Below are positions 1-6,979 of a stretch of DNA of 9,609 nt, in pieces; the stretch's first letter is position 1; each line of letters starts with the position of its first letter. The translations under genes were made by a program, and so were the position numbers. Source of the stretch: JBHIFE01 sp046760985 (GTDB taxonomy: Bacteria > Chloroflexota > Dehalococcoidia > Dehalococcoidales > RBG-16-60-22); contig JBHIFE010000053.1 in assembly GCA_046760985.1 (NCBI GenBank), positions 1-9,609 on the forward strand. The letters run 5' to 3'. The notes beneath the pieces are model-generated. The model did not search any database. It saw only the letters and a program-made list of their open reading frames with translations, and was not told the DNA's origin.

Positions 1-224
1 GCCGCATCTTCCCGGCTATGGATATTCAGCGTAGTGGCACCAGACGAGAAGAGTTATTAATAGACGAGGAGAGCCTAAAGCAGGTATGGCTGCTGCGGCG
101 CATGGTGTCTATGATTGCTTCTGACTCCGCCAACTTCGTTGAAGCCACAGAGCGGGTCATTGAGCGCCTGCGCAAGACCAAAACCAACGCTGAGTTTCTG
201 GTTAACCTGAACAAGGAGATGTAG
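1..224 (+). CDS. rho: Transcription termination factor Rho, C-terminal end (5' truncated by window edge)
   Basis: The frame is open to the left edge of the window; the first complete codon is at base 3, giving 73 residues before the TAG at 222-224. The residues starting RIFPAMDIQRSGTRREELL and the later KTKTNAEF are hallmarks of the Rho C-terminus. Rho is a hexameric RNA-dependent ATPase that loads on nascent RNA and releases RNA polymerase. The nucleotide-binding and RNA-binding domains lie outside the window, so their integrity cannot be judged. An ATG at base 18 would give a free-standing 68-residue ORF, but conserved Rho residues continue upstream of it, so it is an internal Met. The stop codon abuts the start of the next gene, suggesting a shared transcript. 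The call rests on recognised motifs without an alignment. Confidence 0.9.
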   Translation, partial: RIFPAMDIQRSGTRREELLIDEESLKQVWLLRRMVSMIASDSANFVEATERVIERLRKTKTNAEFLVNLNKEM

Positions 225-572
225 ATGCAAATTAGGAAGACATATAAAGCGGTAAATCCTGAGCTACTTTATGATGAGATAAGGGACTTCGTCCTGAAGC
301 AAGGGGTAAGCCCAGGTGAAGTAAAGCTGGAGACATATCCCCTGCCTAACGATTCGTCATCATTTATTTCTCGCGGCACTCTAACCTTTAAGGTTCAGAG
401 CGAGCCGGGCAAGGCTGAAAAGGAATGCCTTAGAGTCCACGTTGTTGGTTCAGCTAAGACCGAAACGAAGGTGATGCTCGATATAGATGAAAAGCTCTTC
501 TCTCCGGGGAAGGTCTCAGCTCTGCAAGAAGACTTGGACTTCATTTTTGGCACATACGAGGTAAAGTCATAA
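225..572 (+). CDS. Hypothetical protein, 115 aa, directly downstream of rho
   Basis: I do not recognise this protein. It starts at an ATG immediately after the rho stop, with a strong Shine-Dalgarno AAGGAG 6 bases upstream that lies in the last codons of rho, so translational coupling to rho is likely. The sequence has no signal peptide and no membrane segment. It looks like a small soluble alpha/beta protein: a helix-like stretch around residues 11-27, three probable beta strands (about 33-40, 48-58 and 68-88) and a C-terminal helix (about 97-110). There is one Cys and no evident catalytic motif. The strand-rich middle with a terminal helix could suit a ligand-binding or SRPBCC-like fold, but that is speculation. 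Its 3' end overlaps that of convergent tyrA by 6 bases. The good ribosome site and normal composition argue for a real gene. Confidence 0.75.
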   Translation: MQIRKTYKAVNPELLYDEIRDFVLKQGVSPGEVKLETYPLPNDSSSFISRGTLTFKVQSEPGKAEKECLRVHVVGSAKTETKVMLDIDEKLFSPGKVSALQEDLDFIFGTYEVKS

Positions 573-1433
573 TCCTTCCACGATTCTATACATGTTTTCA
601 TAAGCCTTGCCAAAATCAGGATTATCCTTCTCTAGTCTATTTCTCAAGACTTTCATCTGCTGGACAAATTTCTGTCTGTCTTTGTTTTTGACTAAATCTG
701 CCCATACCTTGGCTTTTCTCTGGAATAGTTTTTCCATCTCGGTTATATGAGGTAAATTCATTTGCAAGGAGGCGTAAAACTCCGGATCCTCCGAAATAAC
801 ACTTTCCATCAGAGTTACTAACAGTTTATAGGTAATGCCACCAATTGCCTCCATCTCTCTTAAATCACTGCTGAGTAGGGTATCTGCGGAGACCAGAGCA
901 ATAAAATGGGGAAGCCCGAGAATGATGCCCATTTTTTCATCATGTTCTTGAGGAGTCATTAAGCTAACTCTAGCTCCTCTGGTTTCCAAATACTTCCTGG
1001 CTTTTTGTGCCAGAGCTCTCTCCTCATCATTAGTAGGTGTCAGAATGAAATTCTGATTAACTATACTTCTAGCACCAGGACCAAACAATGGATGCACACC
1101 AAGGGTAAATTTTGTTTTTAAGTGCTTATGCATTGTTGCCACCGGAAACACTTTGATAGAAGAAATTTCGGCAACAACCTGCCTAGGCTGTATATGGGGG
1201 CTTATCTGTGTCACCACCTCTTCAAAACTCTCTACTGGCACTGAAAGCAGAACGACGTCAGCACTCTTGACTGCTTCCACATTAGAGGCGACCTCAACAC
1301 CCAGTTGCTGCTTGGCTTCCAGTAGCTTTCTTTCATTCCTGCCACTTATCACTACCTCTTTGCCATCTTTTAATAAGAAATTAGCCAACCACCGCCCCAT
1401 CTTTCCCGAGCCACCAATTATTGCTACCCTCAC
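567..1433 (-). CDS. tyrA: Prephenate dehydrogenase (TyrA), monofunctional
   Basis: TyrA oxidatively decarboxylates prephenate to 4-hydroxyphenylpyruvate, the tyrosine precursor; arogenate is a possible alternative substrate. The 288 residues open with a Rossmann dinucleotide site (IGGSGKMGRW, 6-15). Family active-site features follow: SSIK around Ser92, HPLFGP with His114, and LPHFIA with His176. The second strand ends SGRN (30-33) with Arg32 where NAD-preferring enzymes usually have an acidic residue, which hints at NADP preference (inference). There is no chorismate mutase or ACT domain, so it relies on the mutase of PheA, the gene just upstream. The start codon is GTG, chosen because GAGG lies 7 bases upstream and family similarity begins at once. 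Only 4 bases separate it from pheA. It is the last gene of the operon. Confidence 0.92.
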   Translation of the reverse strand: MRVAIIGGSGKMGRWLANFLLKDGKEVVISGRNERKLLEAKQQLGVEVASNVEAVKSADVVLLSVPVESFEEVVTQISPHIQPRQVVAEISSIKVFPVATMHKHLKTKFTLGVHPLFGPGARSIVNQNFILTPTNDEERALAQKARKYLETRGARVSLMTPQEHDEKMGIILGLPHFIALVSADTLLSSDLREMEAIGGITYKLLVTLMESVISEDPEFYASLQMNLPHITEMEKLFQRKAKVWADLVKNKDRQKFVQQMKVLRNRLEKDNPDFGKAYENMYRIVEGL

Positions 1434-1437
1434 CTAG

Positions 1438-2517
1438 TCACCTCGTCTTTATCGCTTTGGGATATGAACCCAATATTTTTACGAAGATTGAAGTCCTTTC
1501 CAAACTCTCCAGAGCTTCCCGGGCTAGTTTATCCTCACGGTGACCTTCAAAGTCCAGATAAAAATTATATTGCCACGGCTTCTGCCTCGTTGGTCTGGAC
1601 TCAAGCTTGGTCAGATTGATATTCCTGATGGCAAATTCCCTCAGAGATTCATAAAGCGCTCCCGGTCTATCTTTTGTCGAAAAAACTATAGAGGTTTTGT
1701 CATTGCCTAATGGCGGGGAATCCTCTTTGGACAAGATGAAAAATCTGGTGAAATTATTCGGGTTATCTTCTATTTCCTGCCTGATTATCTTCATTCCATA
1801 AATTTCGGCAGCTCTGGCACTGGCAATAGCTGCGCTATCTGGCAAGCGGCTCTTCTTTATCATCTTTACACTTCCCGCAGTATCATAGGTGGGGATTAGT
1901 TCACAGTCTAAATGTTTCAAGAAATTCCGGCACTGAGCCAGAGCCTGCGGATGAGAATAAACCTTTTTTATCGTATCCAGCCCTGCCCCGGCACTGGCTA
2001 TCAGGCAATGAATAACCCGAAGCTCTATCTCACCACATACCCTCAGACTGGAATCTAAGAGAAGGTCATATACCCGGCTGATACTCCCCTCCAATGAATT
2101 CTCCACCGGGACAACCCCAAACTGCACTCCTTCTTCCACAACTTTAAACACTTCCTCCAGACTCTCACAAGGTTTAATCTGGATTGAAGACCCGAAAAAT
2201 TGGAAGGCAGCTTCCTCGCTATAGGCACCAATCTCACCCTGAAAAGCAACCTCTACTCCTTGTATATTTCTACACGCCTCAATTATTCGCCCGTAGATGC
2301 TTCCTATGTCTTCTTGACTTATCTTTATATTTTTATCCCGGGCAATTCTTCTGACATTTTCCAGAACTCTATATTCCCTTTCTTTATCCTCAACTAGCTT
2401 GTTCTGCTCCTTTTTCCCCCTGCCTATATCTTCAGCTATTCTTATCCTCTCACCGATAAGCTCAATTATCTTGGCATCAACTTCATCTATTCTTTTTCTT
2501 AAGTCTTCCAAGTTCAT
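1438..2517 (-). CDS. pheA: Bifunctional chorismate mutase / prephenate dehydratase (PheA)
   Basis: The enzyme converts chorismate to prephenate and then to phenylpyruvate, the phenylalanine precursor. Three domains are visible in 359 residues. An AroQ-type chorismate mutase spans about 1-88, with Arg7, Arg24, Lys35, Arg47 and Glu48 matching the E. coli P-protein Arg11, Arg28, Lys39, Arg51 and Glu52 at a constant offset of 4. Prephenate dehydratase spans about 89-265, with FQGEIGAYSEEAA, PVENSLEGSI, YSHPQALAQC and the catalytic TRF (257-259). A C-terminal ACT domain (about 275-352) carries GALYE (286-290) and ESRP (306-309), the motifs that bind phenylalanine in feedback-inhibited family members. 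Length and layout are normal. The ATG overlaps the aroC stop as ATGA, a classic coupling junction. Its mutase presumably also supplies prephenate to TyrA. Confidence 0.96.
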   Translation of the reverse strand: MNLEDLRKRIDEVDAKIIELIGERIRIAEDIGRGKKEQNKLVEDKEREYRVLENVRRIARDKNIKISQEDIGSIYGRIIEACRNIQGVEVAFQGEIGAYSEEAAFQFFGSSIQIKPCESLEEVFKVVEEGVQFGVVPVENSLEGSISRVYDLLLDSSLRVCGEIELRVIHCLIASAGAGLDTIKKVYSHPQALAQCRNFLKHLDCELIPTYDTAGSVKMIKKSRLPDSAAIASARAAEIYGMKIIRQEIEDNPNNFTRFFILSKEDSPPLGNDKTSIVFSTKDRPGALYESLREFAIRNINLTKLESRPTRQKPWQYNFYLDFEGHREDKLAREALESLERTSIFVKILGSYPKAIKTR

Positions 2518-3608
2518 TTTATTATTACCCTCGGCATTATTCCCGCCCTCAGGGCGAAGTCACAAAGAGTCACTGCCATCATTGACTCAACCACAGGCAC
2601 CGCTCTGGGCACAATACAAACATCATGCCTCCCCTTAACCGCTAAGCTGGCTTCTTTCATCTCTTTAAGATTAACCGTGTGCTGACTTTTGGCAATAGAA
2701 GCGGTTGGCTTGACGGCAACCCTGACCACTATTGGCATACCATTACTTATTCCGCCAAGTATGCCACCAGCATTATTGGTTGTGGTAATTATCTTACCAC
2801 CTTTAATGATAAAGGCGTCATTATTTTCTGACCCCTTTTTCCCAGCCACGGAGAAGCCAGCACCAAATTCAACTCCCTTGACCGCAGGAATTGCCAGAAG
2901 GGCTTTGGCTAACTCCCCATCCAGATTGTCAAAGACTGGCTCCCCCAAACCAACCGGTACATTACGGGCTATGCCCTCAATAATCCCGCCAAGGCTGTCA
3001 CCTTCTTCCTTGACCTTCTCAATCAGTCCCGCCATTGCCTTAGCTGCTTTCAAATCGGCGCATCGGAGCCGGTTTTTCTCCACATTTTCTTTTATTTCCT
3101 CAAATTCCCTGGGCTGAGCCTTTATTCCGCCTATTTCAACAGTATGAGCCAGAACTTCAATGCCACTCAAACCGAGCAATTTCTTGGCAATCGCCCCCGC
3201 CATAACAAAAGTAGCCGTGACTCTTCCCGAAAATCTGCCGCCGCCCCGGAAATCGTTAAACCCTCCATATTTCACAAAAGCAGTATAGTCGGCATGACCC
3301 GGTCTGGGTAGGAATCTATTTTTTTCATACTCGCTGGAATCAACATCCCTGTTCCATATCAACAGACAGATAGGAGCACCAGTAGTGATGCCCTTGAAGA
3401 TGCCAGAAAGAATCTCTACCTTATCTTCTTCCACCCGCTTGGTGGCAGCCACACTCACCCCCGGTTTTCTTTTATCCACTTCCCTCTGGATATCCTCCCC
3501 AGTAACAGGGAGACCAGCCGGGCAGCCATCTATGGTAACTCCTACACATCTCCCGTGGCTTTCACCAAAGCTGGTTATGGTGAAAAGCTTGCCGAAACTA
3601 TTTCCCAT
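2514..3608 (-). CDS. aroC: Chorismate synthase
   Basis: Chorismate synthase removes phosphate from EPSP by 1,4-trans elimination to give chorismate, using reduced FMN as a required cofactor. The 364 residues match the usual length. Visible family signatures are the N-terminal FGESHG with His18, RPGHADY with His105, the GGGRFSGRVTA block (122-132) and the C-terminal GRHDVCIVPRAVPVVE with Asp329. His18 and His105 correspond to the two conserved catalytic histidines of the family. The ATG overlaps the 3' end of aroA by 11 bases. AAGGTGG lies 6 bases upstream inside aroA and supports this start. The gene ends in an ATGA overlap with pheA. Nothing is missing or broken. Confidence 0.97.
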   Translation of the reverse strand: MGNSFGKLFTITSFGESHGRCVGVTIDGCPAGLPVTGEDIQREVDKRKPGVSVAATKRVEEDKVEILSGIFKGITTGAPICLLIWNRDVDSSEYEKNRFLPRPGHADYTAFVKYGGFNDFRGGGRFSGRVTATFVMAGAIAKKLLGLSGIEVLAHTVEIGGIKAQPREFEEIKENVEKNRLRCADLKAAKAMAGLIEKVKEEGDSLGGIIEGIARNVPVGLGEPVFDNLDGELAKALLAIPAVKGVEFGAGFSVAGKKGSENNDAFIIKGGKIITTTNNAGGILGGISNGMPIVVRVAVKPTASIAKSQHTVNLKEMKEASLAVKGRHDVCIVPRAVPVVESMMAVTLCDFALRAGIMPRVIIK

Positions 3609-4863
3609 CTATTTCCACCTTGACCCCGATGCTTTTTAGTATATCCCAGAACTCAGGAAATGTCTTGTTGACACATTCAGCTTCCTTTATTGTCATCTCG
3701 CCAATCAGTGAGCCGAGGATACTGAAAGCCATGGCAATCCGATGGTCACTCTTACTATCTATAACCGAACCCCTTGGTTTTGAGCCGTAAATAGTCAATC
3801 TGTTTCTCTCCTCGGTGACTTTTACGCCCATCCTTTCCAGACCTTCTCTTACTGCAGCCACCCGGTTTGATTCCTTTAGCCGTGCCCTTTCTATGCCAAC
3901 GAACTCGCTTACTCCATCAGCAACAGCAGCCAGCACTGCCATAGTGGGCAGCAGGTCTATGCAGTCAGTTAAATCAGCGCTGATGGCACTCAACCTTGAT
4001 TTTCTCACCACGACTGAATTTTGGTTCACCTTAACTAAGGCGCCCATATCCTGCAAGAAGTTTAGCATCATCTTATCGCCTTGCAAACTATCCGGATTTA
4101 AATTTCTGACCTCTACCTCTCCGGAGACAGCTCCCAAAGCCAAGAAATATGAAGCTGATGACCAGTCGCCCTCTACCCCGTATTTGGCTGGTTTATAGGT
4201 TTGCTTGGCTATCTCAAATTCGTCAAGAGCTTTGGAGAATACTATGTCTATCCCGAACTTTTTCAGGCATTCTAGAGTCATCACTACATAAGGCTTTGAC
4301 TCTAAGGGTGTGGTCAGCCTGATCACTACTCCCTCCTCAGCAAAGGGGGCAATTAATAACAAAGCTGAGACAAACTGAGAACTGATATTACCCGGCAATT
4401 CGGTCACTCCTCCTTTTAGTCTGCCCCCTTTAACAATTACCGGGGCTACCTCCCCCTGAGAGGAGCAATCCACCCCCAATTGCCTGAGTGCCTGAACTAA
4501 GGGCTTGACCGGTCTTTTGCCCAAAGAAGGACCAACGACCAATCTACATTCCCCGGGGACTAGAGAACATATCGCCGTCATAAACCTTAACGTCGCTGCT
4601 GATTCACCACAGAACAAGTCGGTATCGGGCTCATGGAAGTCCCCTCTAGCGACTCGCCACAAATCCGCTTCCTGACCAATGCGAACCCCAACCTTGCTTA
4701 ATACGTTTGACGCAGCTTCGGTATCATCGGAGCTTAAGGGGTGTATTATTTCGCTTTCGCCTTTAGCCAGGGCAGCACACATCAAACCCCGGATAGTATA
4801 GCTTTTTGAAGAAGGGGCGTTTACCTTCCCTTTTACTTCACTCTTAGAAACTGAAACTTCCAT
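3598..4863 (-). CDS. aroA: 3-phosphoshikimate 1-carboxyvinyltransferase (EPSP synthase)
   Basis: EPSP synthase transfers the enolpyruvyl group of phosphoenolpyruvate to shikimate-3-phosphate. The 421 residues contain the expected sites: PSSKSYTIR with Lys20 and Arg25, PGNISSQFVSALL, IDLLPTMAVLAAVADG with Asp303, RLKESNR with Glu331, SDHRIAMA (372-379) and NKTFPEFW with Lys400. The phosphoenolpyruvate loop reads CGESAATLRFM (85-95), with Ala89 at the position of E. coli Gly96 (most family members read GESGTTLR or GNAGTAMR). Alanine at this position is known to lower glyphosate binding, so reduced sensitivity is plausible but untested. The ATG lies inside the 3' end of aroK (20-base overlap) with an AGG 9 bases upstream. 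The 3' end overlaps aroC by 11 bases. Confidence 0.97.
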   Translation of the reverse strand: MEVSVSKSEVKGKVNAPSSKSYTIRGLMCAALAKGESEIIHPLSSDDTEAASNVLSKVGVRIGQEADLWRVARGDFHEPDTDLFCGESAATLRFMTAICSLVPGECRLVVGPSLGKRPVKPLVQALRQLGVDCSSQGEVAPVIVKGGRLKGGVTELPGNISSQFVSALLLIAPFAEEGVVIRLTTPLESKPYVVMTLECLKKFGIDIVFSKALDEFEIAKQTYKPAKYGVEGDWSSASYFLALGAVSGEVEVRNLNPDSLQGDKMMLNFLQDMGALVKVNQNSVVVRKSRLSAISADLTDCIDLLPTMAVLAAVADGVSEFVGIERARLKESNRVAAVREGLERMGVKVTEERNRLTIYGSKPRGSVIDSKSDHRIAMAFSILGSLIGEMTIKEAECVNKTFPEFWDILKSIGVKVEIDGK

Positions 4864-5371
4864 TTGCTTTCGCCTGGCTTATTATTTGCTCAACAACCGA
4901 GTTAATATCTAATCTTGAAGTATTTATTTTTATGTCAGCGGCTCGCTCATAAAATGGCTGACGAAACTTCAGAAGCTCCCGGATACGCAAAGCTCGCTCA
5001 GCCGTCTTCAGCAGAGGTCTGTTTTCGTCACCTGATGTCCGCTTTAGAATTTCTCCCGGCGACGCCGTCAGGTAAACTATCAGGCATCCCCTTTTTAGTC
5101 GGTCAATGTTTATCTTATTGAGGACCACCCCGCCACCACAAGCAATAACTACATTTTCTCTCTGGGAAACCTCTTTGGCAACCTCAATCTCAAGCTCACG
5201 AAAAACTATCTCACCGTCCTGCTGGAATATTTCGGGTATAGTCTTCCCTGCTTTCCGCTCAATCAAAGCGTCCATCTCAATAAATTCCTTGCCCAGCCTC
5301 TCAGCTAGAGTCTTACCCACCACCGTTTTCCCCGTTCCCATGAAACCAATCAGGGCGATGTTACTTTTCAT
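4844..5371 (-). CDS. aroK: Shikimate kinase
   Basis: Shikimate kinase phosphorylates shikimate at the 3-hydroxyl with ATP. The 175 residues are the normal length of the family. A Walker A motif, GFMGTGKT, lies at 9-16. The shikimate-binding residues are visible: Asp34 in EMDALIE, Arg58 in FRELE, the Gly79-81 run of CGGGVV and Arg137 in FRQPFYE. The lid arginine is Arg118 in ENRPLL. The start is an ATG with AAGG 9 bases upstream. It is separated from aroE by 28 bases, the widest gap in the operon, next to the palindromic repeat that ends aroE. Its 3' end overlaps aroA by 20 bases. The AroK/AroL distinction is not meaningful here, as there is a single gene. Confidence 0.96.
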   Translation of the reverse strand: MKSNIALIGFMGTGKTVVGKTLAERLGKEFIEMDALIERKAGKTIPEIFQQDGEIVFRELEIEVAKEVSQRENVVIACGGGVVLNKINIDRLKRGCLIVYLTASPGEILKRTSGDENRPLLKTAERALRIRELLKFRQPFYERAADIKINTSRLDINSVVEQIISQAKANGSFSF

Positions 5372-5399
5372 GTCTTAAAGCCTTAATTGAGGTTGTCTA

Positions 5400-5459
5400 T
5401 TAACCCTCTCTCCCTACGCCCCCTTCCCTTAATAAGGGAAGGGGGCAGGGGGATAGGTT
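5400..5459. repeat. Palindromic dispersed repeat forming the 3' end of aroE
   Basis: The core is a perfect 14-base inverted repeat around one central base: GCCCCCTTCCCTTA at 5418-5431 and its complement at 5433-5446. The flanks (TAACCCTCTCTCCC on one side, GGGGGATAGGTT on the other) extend it imperfectly. Read on the minus strand, the whole unit resembles the segment starting at 9463 on the plus strand (shared ATCCCCCT, CCCCCTTCCC, TTAAGGGAA and GAGAGAGGG blocks in the same order). It is therefore a copy of a repeat family present at least twice in 4 kb. It supplies the last codons and stop of aroE. It lacks the T-run of an intrinsic terminator; as RNA it could form a strong hairpin between aroE and aroK that stabilises or separates parts of the message (inference). 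Confidence 0.85.
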
Positions 5460-6326
5460 GCTAGACAATCTCTTAATTACTTCCCTTTTCATCAGTTCAA
5501 ACGGGGCTTGCTGACCCGTCCATTTCTCAAAAGCCAGAGCCCCCTGCCAGACAAACATATCAAGTCCGCCTATAGTTTTGGCACCAGCCGCCTCAGCTTC
5601 CTTCAGCAACTTGGTTTTGATAGGATTATAGACAATATCAAAAATAATCAAGCCAGGCTTGAGCAGCCTGGCGGGAACCGGGGTCTCATCAATATTAGGA
5701 CTCATGCCCACACTGGTAGCATTGACCACAACATCAGCCCTTTCCAGTACTTTTGCCAGATTATCCTCATTAAGTAGTAGGGCTTTCACTTCTTGGTTAA
5801 AGACTTGAGAAATGCGGCGAGCCAGCTCCTCCGCCCAGTCCAACTCTAATTCCCGGTTTAAGATGACCAGATTAGCACCTCTTTCGGCAAGGATAAAGGA
5901 AATCGCCCTTGAGGCACCACCCGCCCCCAGAATGACTATGTTTTTCCCCTTCGGCTCGACTCCCTGCTTGAGTAGTGCTTGCAGAAATCCGGTAGCATCG
6001 GTATTGTAACCGGTCAAAACTCCACCATCATTCACTATGGTATTAACCGCACCTATCTTTTCCACCAGAGGGTCAACTTTATCCAGAAACGGGATAATTG
6101 CCACTTTATGTGGTATGGTAACATTTAATCCCCTTATATTCAGGGCTCTCACACCTTCAACCGCCCTGCCCAGTTCCTCTTTACTCACCTTAAAAGCAAC
6201 GTACAAATAATCTATGCCCAGCTTTTTAAAGGCGGCATTGTGCATTACCGGCGACATGGTATGCTCTATGGGGTCGCCAATTACGCCACAGATTTTTGTT
6301 TTTCCTGATATCAGACTGCTTTCCAT
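5400..6326 (-). CDS. aroE: Shikimate dehydrogenase (NADP+) with a repeat-encoded C-terminal tail
   Basis: AroE reduces 3-dehydroshikimate to shikimate with NADPH. The substrate site shows Ser25 in HTMSP, NVTIPHK with catalytic Lys74, Asn95 and the NTD triplet ending in catalytic Asp110. The cofactor domain has GAGGASR (134-140), LNRE with Arg158 (the NADP-type basic residue), NATSVGM (202-208) and Gln261 in WQGALAF. The conserved fold should end near residue 287. The last ~20 residues (NLSPCPLPLLREGGVGREG) and the stop codon are encoded by a palindromic repeat, so this 308-residue protein is longer than usual with a tail of no evident function. The ATG overlaps the 3' end of aroD by 16 bases. 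No strong Shine-Dalgarno is visible, so coupling to aroD is likely. Confidence 0.96.
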   Translation of the reverse strand: MESSLISGKTKICGVIGDPIEHTMSPVMHNAAFKKLGIDYLYVAFKVSKEELGRAVEGVRALNIRGLNVTIPHKVAIIPFLDKVDPLVEKIGAVNTIVNDGGVLTGYNTDATGFLQALLKQGVEPKGKNIVILGAGGASRAISFILAERGANLVILNRELELDWAEELARRISQVFNQEVKALLLNEDNLAKVLERADVVVNATSVGMSPNIDETPVPARLLKPGLIIFDIVYNPIKTKLLKEAEAAGAKTIGGLDMFVWQGALAFEKWTGQQAPFELMKREVIKRLSSNLSPCPLPLLREGGVGREG

Positions 6327-6979
6327 TCCGCCACCATTCGGTAAATCTTCCTTAAATCCTCCACCGTTATCTGACCAGAGGCAGATTCCTTACCTTTCTC
6401 AATTGAAGCGTAGGTAAAATCCCCGCCAACCAGCGGACAAAGAATCCGGCTGGCAAAACCCGAAGCTCCCATGGCAAAAGAAACCACTCTTATTCTGGGG
6501 AAGTCCGAGATTAGTTGCAAAACCGCTAGATTGTCCTCAAACCTCTGGGCAGTAGTAACTACCTTACATATATCAGCCCCAGCCTCTAATTCCCTTTGTA
6601 CTATTTCCCTCATTTTGCTTAAAGTGGGCGTCCCTTTCAAATTATGGAAGGATAAGAGACATTTTGCCCTCCTTTTAATCGGCGGCATAATTTCTTTCAG
6701 GTTTTCCGTCATAAGTTCTACATCAATCATGCTCGCCCCCAGCTCAATAGCACTGAGTAGCTCTTCTATCCTTTTTGGTTCGCCCTCCCGCCAGCCACCA
6801 CCTTCATTGGCACTTCTATTACAGGCTATCCAGGGTTTCTTAAGCTGCCTGGTCAATTCTCGCCAGCTATCACCGATAAGGTCAATGCGTACCTCAAACA
6901 ATTCAACCAGTGGTTCCACCCTCTTCACTGCTTCTAAATCGTTACTTACGATAACGGCACAAATTCTAGGTCTTTTCAT
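6311..6979 (-). CDS. aroD: 3-dehydroquinate dehydratase, type I
   Basis: The enzyme dehydrates 3-dehydroquinate to 3-dehydroshikimate through a Schiff base. It belongs to the class I (aldolase-like barrel) family, not the small type II AroQ dehydratases. Using the TTG-start numbering (224 residues), the active site is intact: EVR with Glu31 and Arg33, NRSANEGG with Arg57 and Glu61, FHNLKGTP with His114, CKVVTTA with Schiff-base Lys141, Arg180 and Gln205. The His-Lys spacing of 27 equals that of the Salmonella enzyme (143 and 170). Two starts are possible. ATG at 6979, reported here, gives 222 residues and a 14-base overlap with aroB. TTG at 6985 gives 224 residues and sits a better 6 bases from an AGG. 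The 3' end overlaps aroE by 16 bases. Confidence 0.93.
   Translation of the reverse strand: MKRPRICAVIVSNDLEAVKRVEPLVELFEVRIDLIGDSWRELTRQLKKPWIACNRSANEGGGWREGEPKRIEELLSAIELGASMIDVELMTENLKEIMPPIKRRAKCLLSFHNLKGTPTLSKMREIVQRELEAGADICKVVTTAQRFEDNLAVLQLISDFPRIRVVSFAMGASGFASRILCPLVGGDFTYASIEKGKESASGQITVEDLRKIYRMVAEWKAV

Noticed and set aside
18..224. Free-standing 68-residue ORF starting at ATG 18
   Set aside because: The same frame is open to the window edge and the upstream codons (RIFPA) are conserved Rho sequence, so this is the end of rho, not a separate small gene.
2689..3117. 142-residue plus-strand ORF
   Set aside because: It is opposite the conserved centre of aroC and is low-complexity (Pro/Ser/Leu/Ala rich), as expected for a reverse-frame shadow.
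5418..5446. Perfect palindrome considered as an intrinsic terminator splitting the operon
   Set aside because: No T-run follows on either strand; the hairpin is inside the aroE reading frame, and a related copy at 9463-9520 marks it as a repeat.
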